5,320 bases of DNA from Cyanobacteria bacterium UBA9579 (GCA_003499585.1 DNSU01000128.1:1-5320), one strand, 5' to 3'; positions 1 to 5,320 are shown, counted from the stretch's first letter. Made by a program: numbers and translations. Notes: generated from the sequence alone by a model not told the origin.

Positions 1-939
1 CCAGATAACTCTTCTTGCGTCATAAATACGCTTGTTAAATTCCTCGAAAGTTCTTGGCCCTATGTCTACAACATGCCAATCGTGAGGAATATCCATGCTG
101 GAAACGAATTTATGAGAGGAGCCGGGCATAACTTCCTGGGCTATCATAAAATCATCAGGCACTATTATTGGGTTTCTTTCCAGCCTTGATTCACACATTA
201 ACTGATTTGCCATAGCTACAGCTGTGTCTGATATATTAACTTTGCCAACCTCATGCCCTTGAGCTTTCAAGAAAGTTAAACCCACTTCTCCTGCTACTAA
301 AATATAATCAGCAATCTCTATAAATCTCTCTATTACAGGCATCTTAGATTCAGGATTAGTCCCACCCATCAGAAGTACAAAAGGATGATCAATATTCAAT
401 ATAAAATTCACTATCTGATCAAGTTCTTTCTCCATTAATAATCCTGCATAACTTGGAATATGTTTAGTTATAGCCACATTGGAAGCCCGTTCTTTAGCTG
501 CCAATCTAAAATCATCGTCCACATAAATATCAGCAAGATCAGCCAGACTATGCGCAAAATAATCATCATTTTCATACTCAGTTTTATGGAAACCAAGATT
601 TTCGAGTAAAAGCACATCTCCAGGGTTCATGGTGGCTATAGCAAGTCTTGCATCTATTCCAAATATTTCATCTGTATTTTCAATATGAATATTTAGCAAC
701 TTTTCCAGTTCTTCAGCCACTGGGTTCATTCTAAAATCAGTAATGGCATGCCCGCATGGTTGTCCTAATTCCGAAACAAGAATTAATTTTGCTCCATTTT
801 CTCTAAGATAATTAATGGTAGGCAAAGCTGCTTTAATTCTTGAATTATCAGCCACATGATGATCCTTTAAGGGAACATTAAAATCTTCTCTTAAAAGTAC
901 TTTTTTATCTTTCACATCAACACCTTTTATAGCTTTCAT
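1..939 (-). CDS. pgk: Phosphoglycerate kinase homologue with degenerate active site (partial, C-terminus beyond window)
   Basis: Reverse-strand frame, open to the left edge: 313 codons of a family usually near 395-400 residues. PGK landmarks occur in order: DFNVPL (residues 19-24), SRIKAALPTI (33-42), SELGQP (56-61), GDVLLLEN-x-x-FH (107-118), LADIYV (135-140), AGLLMEKEL (165-173), FV-x-x-MGG (187-193), TFLKAQG (222-228) and DIGPRTFEEF (292-301). PGK transfers phosphate between 1,3-bisphosphoglycerate and ADP in cytosolic glycolysis. Here, however, the family's His of SHLGRP is Glu57, its Arg is Gln60, the Arg of ENxRFH is Gly116, the Arg of AHRAHAS is Lys149, the Lys of GGAKV is Asn195, and the nucleotide-site GGG is Ala-Gly-Glu (216-218). 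Asp19, Asn21, Arg34 and Lys199 are kept. The start is ATG 939-937, six bases after AAGGGGGAG, with an in-frame stop upstream (969-967). The family call is firm; kinase activity is doubtful, so the symbol marks homology only. Confidence 0.88.
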   Translation of the reverse strand, partial: MKAIKGVDVKDKKVLLREDFNVPLKDHHVADNSRIKAALPTINYLRENGAKLILVSELGQPCGHAITDFRMNPVAEELEKLLNIHIENTDEIFGIDARLAIATMNPGDVLLLENLGFHKTEYENDDYFAHSLADLADIYVDDDFRLAAKERASNVAITKHIPSYAGLLMEKELDQIVNFILNIDHPFVLLMGGTNPESKMPVIERFIEIADYILVAGEVGLTFLKAQGHEVGKVNISDTAVAMANQLMCESRLERNPIIVPDDFMIAQEVMPGSSHKFVSSMDIPHDWHVVDIGPRTFEEFNKRIYDARRVIW

Positions 940-955
940 TGCACACTCCCCCTTC

Positions 956-984
956 AGGTTTATAAATTATTACTTATAAAACCT
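956..984 (-). repeat. Imperfect inverted repeat just upstream of the PGK homologue's ribosome binding site
   Basis: On the plus strand AGGTTTATAA (956-965) and TTATAAAACCT (974-984) are inverted copies with one extra A in the right arm and an 8-base loop. Read leftward, the structure ends directly before GAAGGGGGAG, the ribosome binding site. It could be an mRNA leader hairpin or a dyad operator. There is no T-tract after it in the leftward direction, so it is not a terminator. AT-rich DNA yields such repeats by chance, but the AGG/CCT ends make this one better than background. Confidence 0.35.
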
Positions 985-1098
985 TGTAATAAGCTTTAAC
1001 ACTAAATCTTATTATTAGCTTATTTTTGAATTAATTAAATAGCCATTGGTTGAGTTTGATTTATGAAACAAAAACGCTGACTGGTTTATTATCAGGGT

Positions 1099-1127
1099 TT
1101 TACAGTGAATCATTCTGAATATTTATA
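1099..1127 (+). promoter_or_regulatory. Possible promoter for tRNA-Ser
   Basis: TTTACA (1099-1104, five of six matches to TTGACA) lies 17 bases before TTTATA (1122-1127), a weak -10 match that overlaps TATACG. This would start transcription near 1134 and leave a short leader of about 25 bases before the tRNA. In DNA this AT-rich the match is only suggestive. Confidence 0.28.
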
Positions 1128-1159
1128 CGTCTATCTAACTAACATTGAAAAATAATTAA

Positions 1160-1247
1160 GGAGAAATGGCTGAGTGGTTTAAAGCAGTTGTCTTGAAAAC
1201 AACCGTACGTTCATAGCGTACCGTGAGTTCAAATCTCACTTTCTCCT
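1160..1247 (+). tRNA. tRNA-Ser, anticodon UGA
   Basis: All arms of a class II tRNA pair. The acceptor is GGAGAAA (1160-1166) with TTTCTCC (1240-1246). The D arm is GCT/AGC (1169-1171, 1183-1185). The anticodon stem is GTTGT/ACAAC (1187-1191, 1199-1203) around loop CTTGAAA, placing anticodon TGA at 1194-1196, which reads UCA serine codons. The long variable arm GTACG/CGTAC (1205-1209, 1217-1221), typical of tRNA-Ser, is perfectly paired with a 7-base loop. The T stem is GTGAG/CTCAC (1223-1227, 1235-1239) with loop TTCAAAT. The 3' CCA is not encoded. Base 73, the discriminator, is T1247, whereas bacterial tRNA-Ser normally carries G there. The arm sequences look intact, so the gene is probably functional. 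Confidence 0.95.
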
Positions 1248-1373
1248 TTTCATAGTCCTTCAAAAGAGAATAAAATTGCGCGCATATTATGAGCACAGTT
1301 CTGAAAATTACTAAAAAATTCTCTGAAAAATAGATATATATCAAAATTAAGACTACTAGAATCAATTTTAAGG

Positions 1374-1475
1374 CTTGTAAAAATCGATTAAGTGGTTTTA
1401 CAGGCATCTTACATAATCACCATTAAAATAAAGTCATTTTATTAGTTTTTTACATTTTTAAACGATTTTTACAAG
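1374..1475. repeat. 13-bp perfect inverted repeat with 76-base spacer
   Basis: CTTGTAAAAATCG (1374-1386) and CGATTTTTACAAG (1463-1475) are exact reverse complements. The spacer contains further TTACA elements. The arms lie 160-260 bases ahead of the operon start, a position that would suit regulator binding with looping. No transposase or target duplication is present, so it is not evidently an insertion sequence. Function unknown. Confidence 0.5.
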
Positions 1476-1559
1476 TTACATAATTTTTCGCTTTTTTTAA
1501 TGTTATTGTTGCTCATAGATAACTATTTACTCATCTCTTAACAGAAAAACTAAATAATT

Positions 1560-1588
1560 TTGCAATATTTTCTTGTTAAGAATAAAAT
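1560..1588 (+). promoter_or_regulatory. Candidate sigma70-type promoter of the envelope operon
   Basis: TTGCAA (1560-1565, four of six matches to TTGACA) is followed after exactly 17 bases by TAAAAT (1583-1588, five of six matches to TATAAT). Transcription would begin near 1595, giving a leader of about 43 bases before the ATG at 1638. This is the best-spaced pair in the gap, but the surrounding sequence is so AT-rich that chance matches are common. Confidence 0.35.
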
Positions 1589-1637
1589 TATTAAATTATT
1601 AATTGTTTTTTATTATAGGGCAAGTGGGTATTGAAGT

Positions 1638-3425
1638 ATGCGAGTAGATTCTAGCTTATATAAGGCTATTCTTATATTCTTATTAATTGTAGGGCAATTA
1701 CAAGTAACATCTTTAGCTGAAGAACTTAAAGTTTCTAAGGTAAAAAATTCCAATATCATTGAAATTAAAGATATAAAAGGTGGCGTTCAAAAAATTGAAA
1801 CCATTGATAAACCTTTACCGGGAAGTATCTCAGCATTGGATGAGTCTAAAGTTTTAAAGGGAAAAATCGAAAATCAGGCTGAGTTTCATGTTTTAAATGA
1901 GATTCAGTTAAATATAAATGATGTAACAGGACCGGGAAAAGCCAGTTCGTCACTTTCTGATGGTGTTAAATATCTTGAGAATATAAATTTCTATGGAAAA
2001 GGTAATGCTAATAAGCTCGATTATAATTTTAATCTGGGTGGAAGATTTACAAATGATGATATGGTTGATAACAGATCAATGAGCTTTACTACCTTGCAAG
2101 GCAGATTAAAATACAAAGATCATATCCTTAATGCTGGAGATGTATTTGAATCATTTTCACAATATAGTTTAAGTTCAAGCTTAAAGGGAACCTCGTATAA
2201 ATTTAATAATTCAGCGGATAATTTACCCGATGTTACCCTTGTGTATGGTTATGCATATCCCAGATGGGAAAGTTTCGTTAGGTTGGCTGACACAAGAGCT
2301 GTACAAAGAATGGGTTATGGTGTTAATGTAAGACATGATATAACGCCAACTTTGACCACAGGCTTAAGCTTCTTGAGAACACAGGATGCTGAAAGACAAT
2401 ATAGCTCTGAAAGACTTTATGATAACAATATTTATAGTATGGATTATGAATATAAACCAATTCCCGGTCTTACAGTAAGAGGAGAATCGGCTTTTTCTCA
2501 TGCAGATCAAGACCCTGAAGAAGGACTTAAAAACTTTTCCTATTTTGGTCATGCTCACAGAATTGAAGCCATAGGAGATGGTGGCCCTAGTAGAGTTAAT
2601 CTTGAATATGAAAGAGTTTCACCAAAATTCGAGACTCTTTTAGGTGCAGCGTCTCAGGACAGGCAAAAAGCCAGAGCGAAGTGGAGATATAAATATAATA
2701 AAAATATTACTTTTAACTCAGGCCTTTTATGGTATATGAACAATTTGAGTAATGCTGATAGAAGTGTTCAATCATATAGACCTGAATTTGACGTAAATAT
2801 AAGAAGACTTTTTAATAGAAGATATTCACAAGCAAACGTTTCTTTAAAATTTGATAAAAAATCAGGTTATGGTTCAAGGAATTTTGACTATTTTACCAAC
2901 TTTAACTACAGAGACAGGTTTGGATTTCTTGAAACAGACAATAGCTTCGGATTTACTTCATTTAATACAAATAAAAACAGAAGAGAAGCATATGACTATA
3001 ACTATCGAACATCTTTAGGATCAAGGCATTCTCTTGGTATGTTTGTCATAAAACCTTCAGTTAACGCCGGTACTAATTTTATAGATGATGAAATAACCAA
3101 TAAAATTGACAAAATTGTTGAATACTCTGCCGGACTCGGGTTAGATATTCCAAAGCATAAGATAACTTCTAATTTTAGATTTGGTCAAAACCTTCTTGAT
3201 TCAGGAACTGGAGATAATTCAAACAAAATATTTTCAAGCATTAGCCTTTATTATAAACCCAGTTTTCTTGGAATGTTTAATAGCAGCACCATTTATGTAA
3301 GAGCTTCTGTTAATGACTTTAATTTCCAGACTCGAACCAGAAACTTTGCTGAAAAAAGTATCTCAATGGGCTTAAATATTCCTGTAGACTTATTTATAGG
3401 AAAGAAAAAAGTTGACAGGATATAG
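1638..3425 (+). CDS. Predicted outer-membrane beta-barrel protein, first gene of a four-gene exported-protein operon
   Basis: 595 residues. The N-terminus is a type I signal peptide: charged MRVDSSLYK, a hydrophobic stretch over residues 10-26, and likely cleavage after SLA27. Residues 28-110 are a polar, Lys/Ile-rich periplasmic segment. From about 115 to the end the protein is a long run of short alternating polar/aromatic strands joined by Asn/Asp/Gly/Ser turns, rich in Tyr, Phe and Arg, with no internal hydrophobic helix: the pattern of a large transmembrane beta-barrel. A notable block is GDVFESFSQYSL followed by LKG (167-184). The last strand is probably ISMGLNIPVDLF (575-586), with a 9-residue basic tail after the terminal Phe. 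No TonB box or plug domain was recognised. The start is fixed by an in-frame TGA at 1632-1634, two codons upstream; only a weak AGTGGG lies ahead of it. The cargo or function is unknown. A porin, a surface anchor or an export pore are all possible. Confidence 0.8.
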   Translation: MRVDSSLYKAILIFLLIVGQLQVTSLAEELKVSKVKNSNIIEIKDIKGGVQKIETIDKPLPGSISALDESKVLKGKIENQAEFHVLNEIQLNINDVTGPGKASSSLSDGVKYLENINFYGKGNANKLDYNFNLGGRFTNDDMVDNRSMSFTTLQGRLKYKDHILNAGDVFESFSQYSLSSSLKGTSYKFNNSADNLPDVTLVYGYAYPRWESFVRLADTRAVQRMGYGVNVRHDITPTLTTGLSFLRTQDAERQYSSERLYDNNIYSMDYEYKPIPGLTVRGESAFSHADQDPEEGLKNFSYFGHAHRIEAIGDGGPSRVNLEYERVSPKFETLLGAASQDRQKARAKWRYKYNKNITFNSGLLWYMNNLSNADRSVQSYRPEFDVNIRRLFNRRYSQANVSLKFDKKSGYGSRNFDYFTNFNYRDRFGFLETDNSFGFTSFNTNKNRREAYDYNYRTSLGSRHSLGMFVIKPSVNAGTNFIDDEITNKIDKIVEYSAGLGLDIPKHKITSNFRFGQNLLDSGTGDNSNKIFSSISLYYKPSFLGMFNSSTIYVRASVNDFNFQTRTRNFAEKSISMGLNIPVDLFIGKKKVDRI

Positions 3426-3427
3426 TT

Positions 3428-3919
3428 ATGAAGAAGATATTTATATTGATTATTTCTTTTGTTATCTCATTTAGCCTTATAAACGAGGCTAATGCAATTT
3501 GGAATCCTTTCAAATTGCTAAAAATTTCATCTTCTTCTGACAATGAATATTTGATTAACAGAGAAAAAGTACAAAAAAGTCTTGATGAATTAGTTAATGC
3601 CTATGAATCAAGGAATTTAAGCGCTTTTATGCGACAAGTAAGCGATAATTATACATATGATAAAAGTATCCTTGAAGACAAAATCAGAAAAGACTTTTTC
3701 AATTATAGTTATATCAATATCAGATACGTTATAAACAACTTAATATCTGATTCACAGGATAAAATATCTGTCTCAATAAATTTTGTCAGAACAATGGAAA
3801 ATAGAAGAACTTCAGAAATAGTTTCTGATAAAGGAATTACAGAATTGATTTTCAGGAATGAGGACGGAATTTTAAAACTATACGATCAAAGAAAACCTTA
3901 TTTGTTTAGTAATAATTAG
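3428..3919 (+). CDS. Small exported protein with NTF2/SnoaL-like alpha+beta domain, unknown function
   Basis: 163 residues. The signal peptide is MKKIFILIISFVISFSLINE followed by ANA, with cleavage likely after ANA23. The mature protein begins IWNPFK. After a short Ser-rich linker (34-37), residues 47-160 form one compact domain: amphipathic helices (47-62, 63-90, with IRKDF at 86-90), then beta strands (NIRYVINN 97-104, ISVSINFVRT 113-122, ITELIF 137-142). A helical N-terminus followed by a curved antiparallel sheet resembles NTF2-like folds; this is inferred from pattern, not from a family match. The domain is duplicated in the next gene. The start lies 2 bases after the preceding stop, with AGGA (3417-3420) 7 bases upstream inside the previous gene, implying translational coupling. 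There are no cysteines in the mature part and no lipobox, so it is probably soluble in the periplasm or presented at the surface. Confidence 0.82.
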   Translation: MKKIFILIISFVISFSLINEANAIWNPFKLLKISSSSDNEYLINREKVQKSLDELVNAYESRNLSAFMRQVSDNYTYDKSILEDKIRKDFFNYSYINIRYVINNLISDSQDKISVSINFVRTMENRRTSEIVSDKGITELIFRNEDGILKLYDQRKPYLFSNN

Positions 3920-3933
3920 TCAGGAGATATATA

Positions 3934-5253
3934 ATGAGCAAAATTTTCTTTAAAATACTTCTTATATCTATACTTATATTTGGTATAGCCAATGTTGCAG
4001 AAGCTAAATGGTGGATATTTGGACAGGGAAATAATGAAGTAAATATTAATTATTTATACATAAATAAAAACTCGTTTGATGAAGCACAGCAAAAAATTGT
4101 TTTATATAAAGAAACACTCCCAAACGGTATAGCAAAGATTACCGGAAAAGCATCAGTACGATCTGGCAGAATAGGGTTGGTTCAGATATCTAAAGACAAT
4201 CAGGCTACTTGGGAAAGTGCTAAATTATCAGATAATGGTGCTTTTCAATATGATTTCACCCCTGAAATAGGCAAAACTTACGATGTTCTAATAAAAGTCA
4301 TTGATACAACCGGAAAAACAAATAAAATTGAAGAAACACATAAACAAATAGAAGTAAGTGATCAGAATATATCCCAGCTTGTTAGAGAAACACTTGATGG
4401 AATGATCAAAGCTTATGAAATCGAGAACCCGGGGCAGTTTATGACCTATGTAAATCCTGATTTTGCAGGTGATGCAGCTATGCTTGATTATGCAATAAGA
4501 AAAGATTTTAACGCTTTTGATTATATCAAGCTTCAATATTTTCTTAATAATGTAGTTACAGACGCAAGTGGAAAAACTTTTGTCTCTATAAATTATATAA
4601 GAACTGTTGTTTCAACCAAATCAGGTCAAACTTATACTGATAGGGGTGCTACTGAGTTGGTATTTAAAAATGATCAAGGTAAACCAAAAGTTCTGAATAT
4701 GAAAAATCCTCTTATCTTTGGCTTAAGCGATGCAGGAAATGTAGCAACAGGAACAATTGCATCCGGCACAAATGAGTCAATGCTTCTTGTAGATGACAGT
4801 GGCAACGTTGACGCAAAACCATTTAGAGATGCAATTATTATAATTGAAAATGATTCTGATATAACAAGCAGTAGTGGCGGCCCTGTAGAGAGTGGCACTT
4901 TTACACTTAGTGAGTTTGAAGGAATTCTCTTTGAATCTGGAATTAAACAAGTTGGTGGAACAGATCTTTACCTTAGTGACGATGCTGGATCAGGAAGAGC
5001 ATTGATTCCAAATGGCAGAGGACCTGCTGAATTCAGTGCGATGGGAGCGTGTAATTTAAGCAGTGTTACACAAGCACCTTCTGGAGGATATATAAACGAT
5101 TATATATTTCCTATTGTAACAGGTGCCTGTTATGCTATTCATACTGTTGATAATACATACGCACTTGTTAAAGTGTTAAGCTATGATGCTGCTGGTGCTG
5201 GTGCAGCTGCAATCCAATATAAATATCAGCCTGATGGTTCAAAAAACTTTTAG
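3934..5253 (+). CDS. Exported multidomain protein: Ig-like domain, NTF2-like domain and Gly/Ser-rich C-terminal region
   Basis: 439 residues. The signal peptide ends AEA (22-24), and the mature protein starts KWWIFG. Residues about 60-142 look like an Ig-like beta-sandwich (GIAKITGKASV, IGLVQISKDN, ATWESAKL, GAFQYDFTP, YDVLIKVIDTTG), the kind used as a spacer in surface proteins. Residues 149-262 align without gaps to residues 47-160 of the preceding protein, sharing IRKDF, V-SIN-x-x-RT and TEL-x-F. Residues 263-320 are a Gly/Ser/Asn/Asp-rich linker. Residues 321-439 form a separate C-terminal domain with two cysteines (373 and 399, both after Gly-Ala), which could form a disulfide, and end in IQYKYQPDGSKNF. 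The Ig and C-terminal assignments are from pattern only. AGGAG (3922-3926) sits 7 bases before the ATG and 14 bases separate it from the upstream gene. A structural or adhesive envelope component is the natural guess; no catalytic motif was seen. Confidence 0.82.
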   Translation: MSKIFFKILLISILIFGIANVAEAKWWIFGQGNNEVNINYLYINKNSFDEAQQKIVLYKETLPNGIAKITGKASVRSGRIGLVQISKDNQATWESAKLSDNGAFQYDFTPEIGKTYDVLIKVIDTTGKTNKIEETHKQIEVSDQNISQLVRETLDGMIKAYEIENPGQFMTYVNPDFAGDAAMLDYAIRKDFNAFDYIKLQYFLNNVVTDASGKTFVSINYIRTVVSTKSGQTYTDRGATELVFKNDQGKPKVLNMKNPLIFGLSDAGNVATGTIASGTNESMLLVDDSGNVDAKPFRDAIIIIENDSDITSSSGGPVESGTFTLSEFEGILFESGIKQVGGTDLYLSDDAGSGRALIPNGRGPAEFSAMGACNLSSVTQAPSGGYINDYIFPIVTGACYAIHTVDNTYALVKVLSYDAAGAGAAAIQYKYQPDGSKNF

Positions 5254-5257
5254 GTGC
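5251..5257 (+). promoter_or_regulatory. Ribosome binding site overlapping the preceding stop codon
   Basis: TAG (5251-5253) ends the 439-residue protein, and the AG of that stop begins AGGTG (5252-5256), six bases before the ATG at 5263. The overlap supports the start of the truncated fourth gene and suggests translational coupling. Confidence 0.55.
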
Positions 5258-5262
5258 TGATA

Positions 5263-5320
5263 ATGAATAAAAAGAAGATAATATCAGGCTTACTGGTATC
5301 TGTGTTATTAATAACACAGA
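5263..5320 (+). CDS. Start of a fourth operon gene with signal peptide-like N-terminus (partial)
   Basis: Only 19 codons lie in the window: MNKKKIISGLLVSVLLITQ. A Lys-rich N-terminus followed by a hydrophobic stretch reads as the beginning of a Sec signal peptide or membrane anchor. The 9-base gap after the preceding stop and the AGGTG ribosome binding site make it part of the same operon. Nothing can be said about its mature domains. Confidence 0.6.
   Translation, partial: MNKKKIISGLLVSVLLITQ

Larger units (their letters stand above)
940..1159. other. Intergenic region between the divergent PGK homologue and tRNA-Ser
   Basis: Non-coding, AT-rich, about 220 bases. It must hold the leftward promoter of the PGK homologue, but no well-spaced -35/-10 pair is evident on that strand. 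A TTACAA (989-984) with TATAAA-like sequence near 964-959 is the best candidate and is too widely spaced to call. The imperfect hairpin at 956-984 and the possible rightward tRNA promoter at 1099-1127 are listed separately. No convincing small gene was found. Confidence 0.6.
1248..1637. other. AT-rich intergenic region upstream of the envelope operon
   Basis: About 390 bases with no convincing gene. It holds the long-spaced 13-bp inverted repeat (1374-1386 and 1463-1475), several TTACA elements between 1376 and 1480, a small AT hairpin (TAAAAT 1424-1429 with ATTTTA 1436-1441) and a plausible promoter at 1560-1588. I saw no G+C-rich hairpin followed by a T-tract, so no intrinsic terminator after the tRNA can be supported. 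Confidence 0.6.

Noticed and set aside
1..939. Sequencing error or frameshift as the cause of missing PGK residues
   Set aside because: The frame is continuous with correct spacing on both sides of every altered motif, and the changes are scattered substitutions, not local frame shifts.
1160..1247. tRNA as an integration site for a mobile element
   Set aside because: No integrase is present and the tRNA 3' sequence is not repeated elsewhere in the window.
1156..1407. Minus-strand reading frame of 83 codons with a hydrophobic stretch
   Set aside because: Its C-terminal third is the antisense of the tRNA-Ser gene, there is no ribosome binding site before the ATG, and the hydrophobic residues follow from AT-rich non-coding sequence.
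1424..1500. Possible terminator from the AT hairpin and the T-run near 1492-1498
   Set aside because: The stem is short and contains no G+C pairs, and no stable hairpin directly precedes the T-run.
2364..2558. Minus-strand reading frame of 64 codons
   Set aside because: It lies entirely inside the beta-barrel gene on the opposite strand and has no recognisable features; it is a shadow frame.
1638..3425. TonB-dependent receptor
   Set aside because: No TonB box or plug-domain motifs were seen in the N-terminal 110 residues, and the length is short for barrel plus plug.
4288..4898. Two minus-strand reading frames (4288-4536 and 4674-4898)
   Set aside because: Both are antisense to the 439-residue gene, whose signal peptide, ribosome binding site and domain homology are clear.
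1..5320. CRISPR array or phage genes
   Set aside because: No regularly spaced direct repeats, cas genes, or phage structural or integrase genes are visible on either strand.

Overview
The window comes from a strongly AT-rich bacterial genome (roughly one third G+C by eye). The organism is very probably diderm: one gene encodes a signal-peptide-bearing protein that reads as an outer-membrane beta-barrel, and the genes behind it encode exported proteins with type I signal peptides. Shine-Dalgarno sites (AGGA, AGGAG, AGGTG, GGGGGAG), AGA-dominated arginine codons and UAG stops fit a standard bacterial code. An uncultivated low-GC diderm lineage, such as a non-photosynthetic relative of cyanobacteria, would fit, but nothing here fixes the phylum.

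Layout. Positions 1-939 (minus strand) hold the first 313 codons of a phosphoglycerate kinase (PGK) homologue that runs off the left edge. Its fold-defining motifs are clear, but most catalytic and substrate-binding positions are replaced. Positions 940-1159 are non-coding, with an imperfect hairpin just upstream of that gene's ribosome binding site and a possible promoter for the following tRNA. Positions 1160-1247 are a class II tRNA-Ser (anticodon UGA) with an unusual U at the discriminator position. Positions 1248-1637 are an AT-rich gap with a 13-bp inverted repeat, repeated TTACA elements and a plausible promoter. From 1638 to the right edge lies a tightly packed plus-strand operon of four genes.

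The operon encodes a 595-residue predicted outer-membrane beta-barrel, a 163-residue exported protein, a 439-residue exported multidomain protein and the start of a fourth protein with a signal-peptide-like N-terminus. The second and third genes share a 114-residue domain that aligns without gaps (about 41 identities counted by hand), so they are related by duplication. The third gene adds an Ig-like beta-sandwich in front and a Gly/Ser/Asp-rich C-terminal region with two cysteines behind. The gaps are 2, 14 and 9 bp, with a Shine-Dalgarno in each, so the four are likely co-transcribed and may build one envelope or surface assembly. No function could be assigned from known families.

The two points most worth following are the PGK homologue without a normal active site and the barrel plus duplicated exported-domain operon.
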